From an uncultured Desulfobulbaceae bacterium (GTDB lineage: Bacteria > Desulfobacterota > Desulfobulbia > Desulfobulbales > Desulfobulbaceae), in NCBI GenBank assembly GCA_947260045.1, contig CAMYOP010000013.1, positions 1-28,975 of the forward strand: DNA of 28,975 nucleotides. Direction: 5' to 3'. The first letter of the stretch is position 1. The number at the start of each line of letters is the position of its first letter. The position numbers and the translations under genes were made by a program. A model generated the notes under the pieces. The model saw only the letters and a list, made by a program, of their open reading frames with translations, had not been told where the DNA came from and did no database searches. This document shows, piece after piece, positions 7,256 to 15,946 of this stretch.

Positions 7256-7405
7256 AATTTGACCACCCAACCTTCGGCCTATCGGTCAGCAACCCTACCG
7301 CCTCTTAATTCTAAATTCGTATTTGCAGTCTGGTTGTGGTGGTTAGTCACCCCAAAAAATATGCAAAGATTTAAACACTGTCCTGGAGTGAGTCTTGATG
7401 AAAAA

Positions 7406-7434
7406 AAAAGAGATGGTATGCGGTCAAGATTATT
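7406..7434 (+). repeat. 29-bp direct repeat, copy 2
   Basis: Second copy of the repeat at 6866-6894, with one mismatch. Its right end covers the stop codon (7430-7432, read on the minus strand) of the rluA-family gene, so the repeat may have replaced or abutted the original end of that gene. Confidence 0.85.
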
Positions 7435-8386
7435 TCTTACGAGGTTTTGTATCTCGATTCTTTTCTGATTTTTTTTGTGAAAAGAGATTGAGGAATTTTT
7501 TGGGAATGGCAGTCTCAAAGCTGCAGAGTTTTCCCGTTTTTGGATGGGTGAAAGCGAGGACCTGTGCGTGCAGGCCCATACGTTGGATGGGGTTAATGCC
7601 TGAGCCATATTTTTTGTCACCTATTATGGAGTGTTTGATATCTTGCATGTGCACCCGGATTTGGTGTTTTCTGCCCGTTTCCAGGTTGATTTTGAGAAGG
7701 GAGAAGGCACTGTTTTCTCTAATTTTTTTGTAGTGGGTGATGGCTTTTTGACCGTGCTGCTGGTTTTGGGAAGAATAGACCATGAAGGCCTTGCTCTCGG
7801 TCAGCCAGGAGGTGATCGTGCCCTCTGCTTGTTCTAACTGGCCTTCAACGACGCCTATGTAGGTTCTTTTTTTTATGGTAGTGTCCCAGGTTTCCTGGAT
7901 TTGATGCTTGATTGTTAAATTCTTTGCAAACATAAGCAGCCCGGATGTTTCGCGATCAAGCCTGTGGATAATGAAAATTTTATTATCTGGGTTTTCTTTT
8001 TTAACGTAAGCACTGAGTATGGCATAGGCAGTTTTGCGTTTTTCCTTGTCAGTGGCAACTGTGAGCAGACCAGAGGGTTTGTCGATGACTATCAGGTCCT
8101 GATCTTCAAAAATAATGTTTAATCCGTGCGGTTGTTCCTGAGGGGTAGAGCGCTCCCAACGGACTTCGACACGCTGACCAGGTACAAGAATGCGATCGAA
8201 CTGGGTGACAGAATTTCCCTCAATGGAAACTTGCCGATCTCTCAGTACTGCTTTGAGGGTGGCACGCTTTTTACCAGGGAGCTTGCTCAGGAGATAGGCA
8301 AGCAGTGTCTCGTCTTTTTCAACAATAAAGGTGTCGATTGGCTTCTTTTTCTTATCGGGATTAAAGGGACGTCTTGCTTTCTTCAT
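7430..8386 (-). CDS. RluA-family 23S rRNA/tRNA pseudouridine synthase
   Basis: 318 residues: a basic N-terminus, an S4 RNA-binding domain (about residues 25-75) and an RluA catalytic domain from about 88. The catalytic motif HRLDRETSGLLMFAK places the active Asp at residue 144. INLETGRKHQIRVHMQDI and a closing LHAQVLAFTHP are further family motifs. It isomerises specific uridines to pseudouridine in structured RNA; which site cannot be told. The start ATG lies eight bases after the stop of the upstream lipoprotein gene, so the two are probably co-transcribed. The lysine-rich tail ends within a 29-bp repeat shared with 6866-6894, so the extreme C-terminus may not be original. Confidence 0.9.
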   Translation of the reverse strand: MKKARRPFNPDKKKKPIDTFIVEKDETLLAYLLSKLPGKKRATLKAVLRDRQVSIEGNSVTQFDRILVPGQRVEVRWERSTPQEQPHGLNIIFEDQDLIVIDKPSGLLTVATDKEKRKTAYAILSAYVKKENPDNKIFIIHRLDRETSGLLMFAKNLTIKHQIQETWDTTIKKRTYIGVVEGQLEQAEGTITSWLTESKAFMVYSSQNQQHGQKAITHYKKIRENSAFSLLKINLETGRKHQIRVHMQDIKHSIIGDKKYGSGINPIQRMGLHAQVLAFTHPKTGKLCSFETAIPKKFLNLFSQKKSEKNRDTKPRKK

Positions 8387-8394
8387 TTTTTAAA

Positions 8395-9126
8395 TTATTC
8401 CGCCTGTTCTGACTCTGTTTGTTCTTCAAGCTCTGGGGGGATATTTTTTTCTTCAAAGGGCTCTGTTTGCTCTTCTAAACCTGTGGAGAGCTCTTCTGCG
8501 GTTGCTTGGGTCTGCTGCTCTGAGTCAGTTATTGTTTCTTCCTGAGCTTCTTCTATTTGTTCGTCCAGCTCACCTGAAGCTTGCTCAGTTTGCTTGGTTT
8601 CAGTATTATCTTCTGGTTCAGGTGGAAACTCTTCTTCAAGAATTCCAGGTGCTTCAACTTGCAGACCACATTCACCATCTACTGGATCTCTTGCATCCTG
8701 ACCTGCAAAAACATTCCAGCGGAAGAAGCTTTCTTTGTCAAAGCTACGTCCCTTGGACCATGAGACGGCAATTTCAACTGGAGATATTTTGTCCTGCTCT
8801 ACATAGATTCTTTTCAGAGAATATTTCCCACCAGGGGCGTATACTTTAAAAATATTTATTCCTGTGCGGACGGGGATACAGAATTCATTTTTGCTGTTAT
8901 CAATAGTGCCAATTGCTTCTTCTCGTCCATAATAGCGCTGAAAAATGTTAAATTCAGCATTATAATTTTCGTCATCGGACCTGTAGAATTTGACGTAGCC
9001 TTTGGCAGTATCTTCTGGCAAGGGATCAATAATAGTTTTTGACGTACAAGCAAAATGGCTTGACAAGAAGAGAACAAGGAAAAAAAGGAAACCGTATCTG
9101 GCTCTATTTATGATGTTTGAGAACAT
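8395..9126 (-). CDS. Putative lipoprotein with acidic Glu/Gln-rich tail
   Basis: 243 residues with an N-terminal signal segment ending LSSHFAC, a weak lipobox with the candidate lipidated Cys at residue 27. A compact domain follows (about 35-165: GYVKFYRSDDENYNAEF and a beta-rich FKVYAPGGKYSLKRIYVEQD), which I do not recognise. The last ~75 residues are low-complexity Glu, Gln and Thr with recurring short EEQTE/ELEEQTE units, probably disordered. It is probably an envelope protein anchored in a membrane. It is immediately upstream of the pseudouridine synthase gene, a positional link without an obvious functional one. Confidence 0.65.
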   Translation of the reverse strand: MFSNIINRARYGFLFFLVLFLSSHFACTSKTIIDPLPEDTAKGYVKFYRSDDENYNAEFNIFQRYYGREEAIGTIDNSKNEFCIPVRTGINIFKVYAPGGKYSLKRIYVEQDKISPVEIAVSWSKGRSFDKESFFRWNVFAGQDARDPVDGECGLQVEAPGILEEEFPPEPEDNTETKQTEQASGELDEQIEEAQEETITDSEQQTQATAEELSTGLEEQTEPFEEKNIPPELEEQTESEQAE

Positions 9127-9410
9127 GGAAATAAGAATTTTCCTGTGTTGTTATTCCCGTCAATGGTACTGGTCAGGCAGGAAAATGAGGATAGAAATAT
9201 TTTCATATCAAATAATCGTTCATCTGTTTTTTTGTCAATGGCTTTTTACCAAATTGTTGCCTGTTAAGGCTTTGGCCATTCACCTTGTGAAGAAATGCAC
9301 TAACTGGTTTTTACAGAAGAATAATGGTATAAGGCTAAGAAGTCACAGTGAAAATAGGGCGAAGTATGATTTTTTAACAATTCGTCGAAAGGTTTGCTGC
9401 TTAGGGGGTC

Positions 9411-10730
9411 ATGGGTACATTGGGTCTTCAGGAAAAGCAACAGGGACAGGCTGGTCGCATGAGTAGTGAAATGATATGCTGTCCTAACTGTGACCTTTTG
9501 TGTAGTTCGCAATTAGTAGTTACGGGAGAAGCCCTTCGCTGTCCACGTTGTTCCTATACTTTACAAAAGCCCAAAAAGAATACTTTCGCCAGGGTAAAGG
9601 CTCTGAGTCTTGCGGGTCTATTATTTTATATTCCTGCAAATTTCCTCCCTATTATTTCTTTTGAAATATTTGGGATAGAAAAAGTTTCGTCCATTTTCGA
9701 CTCGGTGGCCACTCTGGTCCAGCAGGGATATCTCCATGTTGCTCTTATTGTCTTGTTTACAAGTCTTGTCTTTCCTCTGCTGACCCTTTCTTTCCTTTTA
9801 TTTGTTTCTCTTGGAATGTATTCAAAAAGAAAACCCCAGAATGTACCGCAGATGTTCAGGTGGTATCACCACCTTGAAGAATGGGGAATGACCGAGATAT
9901 TTTTAATAGCTGCCCTTATAACAATTATTAAAATGTATCATCTTGCAGGCGTGGGATATCAAATTGGCTTTTTCTGCTATATCGGCCTGGTGATCTCCTG
10001 TGTGGGCTGTTCGTTGGCTTTGGACAAGCAATATTATTGGGCAGAGATAGAAAAGACTTTTGCTAGTCATGGTGACTTCAAAATTGAAGAACATAGTCAT
10101 CACCGAACAGAAAAGCACCTGACAGCAAAAGAGGCAGGGCTGGTATTATGTCACGTCTGTCATAAACTGACCCGGATGGAAAAAACAAAGGGTGAAGCCC
10201 AGGAAAAATGTCCCAGGTGCCAGGCTGCGCTCCACTCAAGATACCCAAATAGTATAGCTCGAACCTGGGCATTGATAATTACTGCCACCATTTTTGCGCT
10301 TCCCGCTAATATTCTACCCATTATGGAAGTAAAACAATTTGGCATTACCCAGCGATCTACCATAATGGACGGAATTATCTATTTTTTTCAGGATGGATCC
10401 TATGGGATTGGTTTAATCATCTTTACGGCCTCCATAATCGTCCCACTTTTTAAAATAGTTGGTTTTCTTATCATTTTAAATTCAATTCATTTTTCACGGC
10501 TCACCAGGCTGAAACCAAAAACGAAAATGTATAGATTTATAAGTTTTATCGGTCGCTGGTCCATGTTGGATGTGTTTGTCATTGCCCTGCTTTGTGCTAG
10601 CGTTGACTTTGGTTTTTTTTCCGATGTCAGCGCTGCACCAGCTGCCGTGTATTTTACTGCTGTTGTTATAGCGACCATGTTTGCTGCCGTCAGTCTGGAT
10701 CCCCGTCTCTTATGGGACAAAGTGCGATGA
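9411..10730 (+). CDS. letA: LetA (YebS)/PqiA-family integral membrane protein
   Basis: 439 residues made of two PqiA domains. Each begins with a zinc-ribbon-like pair of CxxC motifs (CCPNC...CPRC near residues 23-47; CHVC...CPRC near 245-270) followed by several membrane helices. Conserved FYIPANFLPI and ALPANILPIMEV segments mark the repeat. LetA/PqiA proteins sit in the inner membrane and work with an MCE tunnel protein to move lipids across the envelope. The gene directly downstream encodes a seven-MCE protein, so this is better matched to LetA than PqiA. The ATG at 9411 is preceded by AGGGGG; an ATG at 9459 is an alternative that removes a short unconserved leader. Confidence 0.88.
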   Translation: MGTLGLQEKQQGQAGRMSSEMICCPNCDLLCSSQLVVTGEALRCPRCSYTLQKPKKNTFARVKALSLAGLLFYIPANFLPIISFEIFGIEKVSSIFDSVATLVQQGYLHVALIVLFTSLVFPLLTLSFLLFVSLGMYSKRKPQNVPQMFRWYHHLEEWGMTEIFLIAALITIIKMYHLAGVGYQIGFFCYIGLVISCVGCSLALDKQYYWAEIEKTFASHGDFKIEEHSHHRTEKHLTAKEAGLVLCHVCHKLTRMEKTKGEAQEKCPRCQAALHSRYPNSIARTWALIITATIFALPANILPIMEVKQFGITQRSTIMDGIIYFFQDGSYGIGLIIFTASIIVPLFKIVGFLIILNSIHFSRLTRLKPKTKMYRFISFIGRWSMLDVFVIALLCASVDFGFFSDVSAAPAAVYFTAVVIATMFAAVSLDPRLLWDKVR

Positions 10731-10763
10731 TTTGGTTAAAGCTCTCGTCATAAAGGAATTTAT

Positions 10764-13448
10764 ATGGAAAAAGCGCATGTTAAAAAGACATTAGATCTTT
10801 CTCCAATCTGGATTTTACCACTCATTGCTTTTTGTATCGGTTCATGGCTTCTTTATGTAAGTTTCAGGGATGAGGGCGTTGAAATAACCATTCATTTTGA
10901 AAATGCGGCTGGAATCAGCGCAGGTAAAACCCAGATAATATACAAAGGAATTCCTGCAGGTGTAGTCAATGATGTGTATGTAAACGATGATTTACTGGGA
11001 GTGACTATAACAGCCGAAATTGCAAAATCCGCTCGTAACAGTCTGGTGGAGGACTCAAAATTTTGGATAGTCAGGCCCCAGGTTGCTGCAGGCAAAGTAA
11101 GTGGTCTGGATACAATCTTGACGGGAAGCTATATAAGTGTTCAGCCTGGTAAATCAAAAAAGTTTGCAAATAAATTTGTTGGACTTGGTGAACCTCCCCC
11201 TCTGCCAATCAATGCGCCCGGGCTTCGTATCACTCTTCTGGCTGATAAACTGTATTCCCTGCAAAAAGGCTCCAATGTCTATACCAAAGACATCAAGGTC
11301 GGTCAGGTGGAAAACTTTAAACTGGAAAGGGATGATAAAGTTGCCATAGATGTGCATATCCAGCCTGAATTTGCCTATCTTGTCAAAGCAGACACGAAAT
11401 TCTGGAATTCCAGTGGGATTTCGCTTGGCGGCGACATCAGGAGTGGTCTGCAGCTTGAAGTCGAGTCCCTTGCAGCAATGATTTACGGCGGTATCTCTTT
11501 TGGCACTCCTCATTCTCGTGGTGATTCCGCTCCCGCTGAAAATGGCTCTGTCTATCAGCTTTATCGCAACCATGATGCTGCTGATTTTTCGATTTCCATG
11601 ACTTTGCAACTGGCATCTGGAGCTGGAATTGTCGAAGGGAAAACCAGGGTCATGTACAGAGGTTTGAAGGCCGGCGTGGTCAAGCACATACGTATAAACA
11701 GTGATGCGAATCATACTGTTACTGCTGTTGTTCATTTAGATCCCAGGGCAGAAATTATTCTACGGGAAAATACCAGATTTTGGGTTGTGCGCCCTAAAGT
11801 CTCCATTGAAGGGGTGAAGTATCTCGACACGTTGGTTACAGGACCATACATTACTTTTGAGACGGGTGATGGCCAGTTCCGTAATCATTTTGTGGTGGAT
11901 CAAGGTGATATGATTGATAAAACCCTCAAGGCAGGAACTTTTTATCGTCTGGTCAGTGAAGATACCGGGACAATACAGGCTGGGTCCCCTGTTTTATATA
12001 AAAAAATGCCTGTGGGAGAAATTACCTCCATCTCATTTTCAGAGGACTCAAAATCCGTTCTCTTTGATTTTATTATTTATGAGAAGTATGGACATCTTCT
12101 CAGAAAAAATTCTGTGTTTTGGAATGAAAGCGGTGTTTCCGTTGACGCAAGTTTATCAAAGCTCGAATTTCAGCTGGCCTCTTTAAAATCTCTCGTGTCA
12201 GGTGGAGTAAGCTTTCTGAGTCCGGATTATGTGAGTCAGGCAAGTGATGCGATTCCTCCTGAAAAAAGTAAATTTACCCTTTTTAAGAGTTATAACGAAG
12301 CCTTTAAAAAGATACCTTCTCTGCGGCCTCCTGGAATTTCTCTGACACTCCGTGCTGAAAAAATGAAATCTTTGCGTGTTGGCTCACCTGTTCTCTACAA
12401 AAATATGCGTGCAGGCGAAGTAACTGATTTTATCTATGATCGGAAAAGTGAAGATGTTGTTGTCCAGGTCTACATCCAAGAGCCTTATAGTCGCCTGGTA
12501 AATGCTTCTTCACGTTTTTACAGTCTTGCTGGAGTGTCACTGAATGTTGATCTATCAGGAGTGACACTCCAGTCTCGTTCTTTTGAATCAATAGTAGCTG
12601 GTGGGGTCACTTTTTTTACCCCTGATAAAAAAGGGAAGGGAGTTACCAGGAAAGAGCTGGTTTTGTATGAAAATTTACAGGCGGCCATGCTGGTAGATAC
12701 GCATCTGTTGACCTTGCGTTTTTCTGAGAAAACCAAGATAAAAAACAAGACCAAAATAAAGTATCAGGGAATCGATATCGGCTTTTTGGAAAACATCCGT
12801 TTCGGGCCTGAGCTCAAAGAGATCATCTGTGACGGTATTATTCGAAATGATGCCGTAAAACTGTTTCGGGAGACAAGTCGTATTCATTTTGTTGGTCCCT
12901 CCATTTCGCTCTCTGGTATCGAAAACGCTGAAACAGCAGTTTTAGGCGGATACCTGGATGTGTCCCCTGGAAAGGGGCCTGCCAGAAATGAATTTATTGT
13001 CTCTACAAAAAAAACCGAACTCTTGACTACGGCTTTGCCCCTGGTGTTGGAAGCTGAGCGACTTGGATCTCTTCAAGTCGGGAGTCCTCTGTATTACAGA
13101 CAGGTTAAGATCGGTGAAGTAACAGGTTTTGAACTGGCGCCAAATGCCCAGGTCGTATGGATACATGTCGCCATAGCAGCCTATTACCGTCCACTTATTC
13201 GGAGCGGTACAGTGTTTTGGAATGTAAGCGGAATTCGCTTTAGTGGTGGTTTATTAAGCGAATTTAAAATAGTAAGTGAATCTGTAGAAGCTCTCGTTGC
13301 TGGAGGAATAGCAATGGCTACTCCAGATGAAGACCAAGTAGGGGCAAGTGCTGCGCCTGGTGATCATTATTTTTTGCATGAGAAATCAGATCCAGATTGG
13401 CTCAACTGGAGCCCTTTTATACAGTTAGAAGAAAGTGTCTCGAAATAA
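10764..13448 (+). CDS. letB: LetB (YebT)-like seven-MCE-domain lipid transport protein
   Basis: 894 residues with one N-terminal membrane anchor (about 14-34) and then seven repeats of the MCE domain. These start near residues 37, 152, 275, 394, 523, 644 and 757, each recognisable by a block such as AGISAGKTQIIYKGIPAGVV or KSLRVGSPVLYKNMRAGEV. E. coli LetB has the same seven domains and similar size (877) and stacks as a hexamer into a tunnel linking inner and outer membranes; PqiB has only three. It starts 33 bases after letA, with AAAGGA before the ATG, so the two form an operon. No PqiC/LetC-type lipoprotein follows. The gene ends two bases before a convergent gene, leaving no room for a terminator. 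Confidence 0.9.
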   Translation: MEKAHVKKTLDLSPIWILPLIAFCIGSWLLYVSFRDEGVEITIHFENAAGISAGKTQIIYKGIPAGVVNDVYVNDDLLGVTITAEIAKSARNSLVEDSKFWIVRPQVAAGKVSGLDTILTGSYISVQPGKSKKFANKFVGLGEPPPLPINAPGLRITLLADKLYSLQKGSNVYTKDIKVGQVENFKLERDDKVAIDVHIQPEFAYLVKADTKFWNSSGISLGGDIRSGLQLEVESLAAMIYGGISFGTPHSRGDSAPAENGSVYQLYRNHDAADFSISMTLQLASGAGIVEGKTRVMYRGLKAGVVKHIRINSDANHTVTAVVHLDPRAEIILRENTRFWVVRPKVSIEGVKYLDTLVTGPYITFETGDGQFRNHFVVDQGDMIDKTLKAGTFYRLVSEDTGTIQAGSPVLYKKMPVGEITSISFSEDSKSVLFDFIIYEKYGHLLRKNSVFWNESGVSVDASLSKLEFQLASLKSLVSGGVSFLSPDYVSQASDAIPPEKSKFTLFKSYNEAFKKIPSLRPPGISLTLRAEKMKSLRVGSPVLYKNMRAGEVTDFIYDRKSEDVVVQVYIQEPYSRLVNASSRFYSLAGVSLNVDLSGVTLQSRSFESIVAGGVTFFTPDKKGKGVTRKELVLYENLQAAMLVDTHLLTLRFSEKTKIKNKTKIKYQGIDIGFLENIRFGPELKEIICDGIIRNDAVKLFRETSRIHFVGPSISLSGIENAETAVLGGYLDVSPGKGPARNEFIVSTKKTELLTTALPLVLEAERLGSLQVGSPLYYRQVKIGEVTGFELAPNAQVVWIHVAIAAYYRPLIRSGTVFWNVSGIRFSGGLLSEFKIVSESVEALVAGGIAMATPDEDQVGASAAPGDHYFLHEKSDPDWLNWSPFIQLEESVSK

Positions 13449-13450
13449 AT

Positions 13451-14029
13451 TTAAAGACAAAGAGATCGAATTTGCTGCCAGTTATCAACAGTTTCAAGGG
13501 TATGTCTGCCCTGGTTCCAGGGCTGTTTAAAAACAAAAGGGATAATGCCTGCTTCATGCAGTTGCTGGCAGGTCTCGGCACGGTCATCGATGAAATGCGA
13601 TAATCCTCTGGTCCGAATATGATGAAGTTTGTCATCATGGGAACCCATGGCAATGACAGTAATGTTCTGTACGACTGATAGGGGTAACAGGGAATGAAGC
13701 CAGTCATGGACAGGCTTTGACTCCATGCGGGCAGTAATCAGCGTCACTTTGCCTTTTTCAGTGAGTTCTCCCAAAACATCCAAAGCCCCAGGCATGGGCT
13801 GTAAGCCAGTGCCAACGGAGTCCAGCAGAATGGACATGAAAATGGTGTGGATGATATCCGGTTCAACTTCCAGACATTCTTCCACTTCAAAATGGGTAAT
13901 GTCTTCGAGCTGAATATCACAATAGCCATATTCTTCACAGGCAAGACGAATAAACGCTTCAGCGGTATCTGCTATAACTCCATCAAAGTCAAAGCCGAGG
14001 TTTTCCGGGTGGATCTTTTCATTATTCAT
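13451..14029 (-). CDS. HAD-superfamily phosphatase, 5'-nucleotidase-like
   Basis: 192 residues. The HAD motif I is at the N-terminus, LGFDFDGVIADTAEAF, with the nucleophile Asp at residue 14 and the acid/base Asp at 16. Motif II lies in KVTLITARMESKPVHDWL and the acidic motif IV in LSHFIDDRAETC. It hydrolyses a phosphomonoester in the cytosol; similarity in layout to cytosolic deoxynucleotidases is suggestive only. A frame open to 14086 exists, but the ATG at 14029 is preferred because it leaves 13 bases after panE rather than overlapping it. It is probably the last gene of a panE transcript. Its stop is two bases from the letB stop. Confidence 0.75.
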   Translation of the reverse strand: MNNEKIHPENLGFDFDGVIADTAEAFIRLACEEYGYCDIQLEDITHFEVEECLEVEPDIIHTIFMSILLDSVGTGLQPMPGALDVLGELTEKGKVTLITARMESKPVHDWLHSLLPLSVVQNITVIAMGSHDDKLHHIRTRGLSHFIDDRAETCQQLHEAGIIPFVFKQPWNQGRHTLETVDNWQQIRSLCL

Positions 14030-14042
14030 AAGAGATGTATGC

Positions 14043-14993
14043 TTAAAAATTGGATTCCAGTGTTTTGATACGTTTGACAAGTTCATCGTTTATTGGCGTT
14101 GCTATGCCAAGGCGCCTCCCTTCATCAGTAATTGCTCCATTGATGGCATTTATTTCTGTATACCGTTTTTTTCTGACATCCTGCAACATGGAAGAGATAT
14201 TGTTGGCTGTTGCCTGGCAGACGGAGATTGTTCGTTCAACGGGGTCTCCGTCAATACGGATTCCTTTTTCCCCGGCAACTTTTTCTGCCTCTCGGACAGC
14301 TTTTTTCATCATGTCGGTAATTTCAGGTGAGTCAAGCAACTGGCCGTTTGGGACATTATAGAGGGATGTCAGGGCATTAATACCGATATTGACAAAAAGT
14401 TTTGCCCACAAATATTTAAGAGGATCTTCGGTGAGTTCTGTCTTAAACCCAGCTTCGCGTAAAAGTTCTGCCAAGGCTGCTATATGTATTTTTGCCGTTT
14501 TGTTGGATGAATTCAGAATTCCCAGGCGGGTTATGCCAGATCCACCATGAAGGACATGTCCAGGGCTTAGAAGGGTCGCACCTTCCGATGTTATACCAAT
14601 GGCTGCCTCTGCCTTTGTCTCTTGCAATAGTGCAGGGTGGCTTATACCGTTTTGCATACCAATTAGCAGGGTGTCTGGAGAGAGGAGCGGTTGAATATGC
14701 TTTATTGCAGGTTGCAGGGAGGTTGATTTGACGCAGAGTAGAATTATATCAGCGGACTTAATAGTCAGTGGATTTGCAGTAACAGGGATATGGCAGGAGG
14801 ATATCGTGTTATTTTCTTCTAATCTGATTGTGCTTGAATGGAGAGTTTTTGCTCTGTCATTTTTGTAATCAAGCAAGAATAAAGACGTAGGGAAATCAGA
14901 CTGTTCTTTTTTGGACTGTAAGCTAGTACTCAGTGAGAGTCTGGCAGCAAAAAGGATGCCCAGTGATCCTGGTCCAACAATGACTATGCGCAT
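14043..14993 (-). CDS. panE: 2-dehydropantoate 2-reductase (ketopantoate reductase)
   Basis: 316 residues beginning with the NADPH-binding loop MRIVIVGPGSLGILFAARL. The family segments DIILLCVKS, LIGMQNGISH, a catalytic-Lys region KYLWAKLFVNIGINALTSLY and a C-terminal EINAINGAITDEGRRLGIATP follow in the usual order. It reduces ketopantoate to pantoate for pantothenate and coenzyme A synthesis. The frame is open further upstream to a TTG at 15038, but the glycine-rich loop normally starts at the first residues, so the ATG at 14993 is chosen. No strong ribosome site is seen. Other genes of the pathway are not nearby. Confidence 0.88.
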   Translation of the reverse strand: MRIVIVGPGSLGILFAARLSLSTSLQSKKEQSDFPTSLFLLDYKNDRAKTLHSSTIRLEENNTISSCHIPVTANPLTIKSADIILLCVKSTSLQPAIKHIQPLLSPDTLLIGMQNGISHPALLQETKAEAAIGITSEGATLLSPGHVLHGGSGITRLGILNSSNKTAKIHIAALAELLREAGFKTELTEDPLKYLWAKLFVNIGINALTSLYNVPNGQLLDSPEITDMMKKAVREAEKVAGEKGIRIDGDPVERTISVCQATANNISSMLQDVRKKRYTEINAINGAITDEGRRLGIATPINDELVKRIKTLESNF

Positions 14994-15020
14994 GGCCGGA
15001 GCCCCCAGCCTGTTATAAAG

Positions 15021-15045
15021 CCCAAGGCTGCAGAGCAACCTTGGG
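15021..15045 (-). terminator. Terminator-like hairpin after the NrfJ-like gene
   Basis: CCCAAGG (15021-15027) pairs with CCTTGGG (15039-15045) around an 11-base loop, 10 bases after the stop of the minus-strand gene ending at 15056. The following minus-strand run is short (CTTTAT), so it may terminate weakly and let some transcription pass into panE. Confidence 0.5.
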
Positions 15046-15055
15046 CAGAGTTTAC

Positions 15056-15880
15056 TTATTTGATGGTAGCGTCTTCAACAATGACATCATAGAAGTAGCC
15101 AAAACCAAAATCTTTGGCTGTGTGTAATACACCTTCCACTATAACCACAGAATCTTTGGTGGGCTCTGACATAGTTGTCACAACCAGGTCATGGGTATTT
15201 TTTGAAGCATCACCTGTGCCATCCTGCAGATGGAGCCAGTTTTTGCCCATGATCATTTTGGAAACTTTGACCACATTGCCACGTACTTTCACTGTTTTAT
15301 TATTGAAGTCTTTGGGATTTGCAAAAAGTTCTGCAATGGTCTGACCACCTTCAGCTTTCTCAACTTTGATATTGGCAGATGGAACTACTGCTCCTGAACT
15401 GCCACTGGTAGTTGCTGCAGCTCCAAGGTTGGCGCCCCCAGCCATTGGGCCAGCACCCTTGGACTCTGCCTTGAGAGCATCTGCAAAACTTGAATTTCCT
15501 CCATTTGCTTTGGCAACTGGTTGGATGGTAGCATGCGGATTCGCAGCAGAAGCACCATTAATTCCACCAGAAAAAATAATGGCGTCAAAAGTTCTGTTCA
15601 GAGTTTTGCTTGGAAAATTTTCCATGAGCGCGCCAGGCTTCAGGGAAATATCTTGACCTTTCGTGATAGTGGCTTTTGGAATAGCGGCCCAGACAGCTCC
15701 TTCTTTAGTCTCAACCTGCGCGTAGGTGTAACCTCCACTGTCCATTGTCTCTAAAACCTTTCCTTCAATCATGCTGTTGGCAAGCTTGTTTGCTACGCTA
15801 GAGGATGCATTTGCTGTAAGAAAAGTGGTGCACAGGAATAAGACCATGATGGTGAATCCTGTAAAAGTTCGATAATACAT
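15056..15880 (-). CDS. Exported tandem OB-fold protein, NrfJ-like
   Basis: 274 residues with a signal peptide (core about 8-23, likely cut after TANAS). A first OB-fold domain (about 38-112) has the segment GKVLETMDSGGYTYAQVETK, then VWAAIPKA and a PSKTLNRTFDAIIFSGG end. A Gly/Ala/Asn-rich linker (about 113-170) is followed by a second OB-fold domain with VKVRGNVVKVSKMIMGKNWL and HLQDGTG. Proteins with these segments occur in sulfate and nitrate reducers and are often annotated NrfJ-like or DNA-binding; the real ligand is unknown, and the signal peptide argues for the periplasm. A strong AAAGGAGAT ribosome site precedes the ATG, and an A/T-rich hairpin lies in the leader. Confidence 0.75.
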   Translation of the reverse strand: MYYRTFTGFTIMVLFLCTTFLTANASSSVANKLANSMIEGKVLETMDSGGYTYAQVETKEGAVWAAIPKATITKGQDISLKPGALMENFPSKTLNRTFDAIIFSGGINGASAANPHATIQPVAKANGGNSSFADALKAESKGAGPMAGGANLGAAATTSGSSGAVVPSANIKVEKAEGGQTIAELFANPKDFNNKTVKVRGNVVKVSKMIMGKNWLHLQDGTGDASKNTHDLVVTTMSEPTKDSVVIVEGVLHTAKDFGFGYFYDVIVEDATIK

Positions 15881-15911
15881 ACAGTTAATCTCCTTTGGAA
15901 GATAGTTTGTG

Positions 15912-15946
15912 TTTCACTTTTTGTCTTAATAAAAAAAAAAGTGAAA
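15912..15946 (-). promoter_or_regulatory. Leader hairpin upstream of the NrfJ-like gene
   Basis: TTTCACTTTTT (15912-15922) pairs perfectly with AAAAAGTGAAA (15936-15946) around a 13-base loop. It ends about 17 bases before the strong ribosome site of the gene starting at 15880. It could stabilise the message or attenuate it; no riboswitch class is recognised. Confidence 0.45.

Noticed and set aside
7256..7405. Possible integron attC site beside the orphan toxin
   Set aside because: No paired RYYYAAC/GTTRRRY core sites with the needed inverted arms could be found, and no integrase is present.
7279..7620. Minus-strand frame overlapping the 3' end of the RluA gene and the intergenic space
   Set aside because: It uses a different frame from the conserved RluA sequence and has no motif.
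9411..10730. Naming the membrane protein PqiA
   Set aside because: The partner downstream has seven MCE domains as in LetB, not three as in PqiB, so LetA is the better name.
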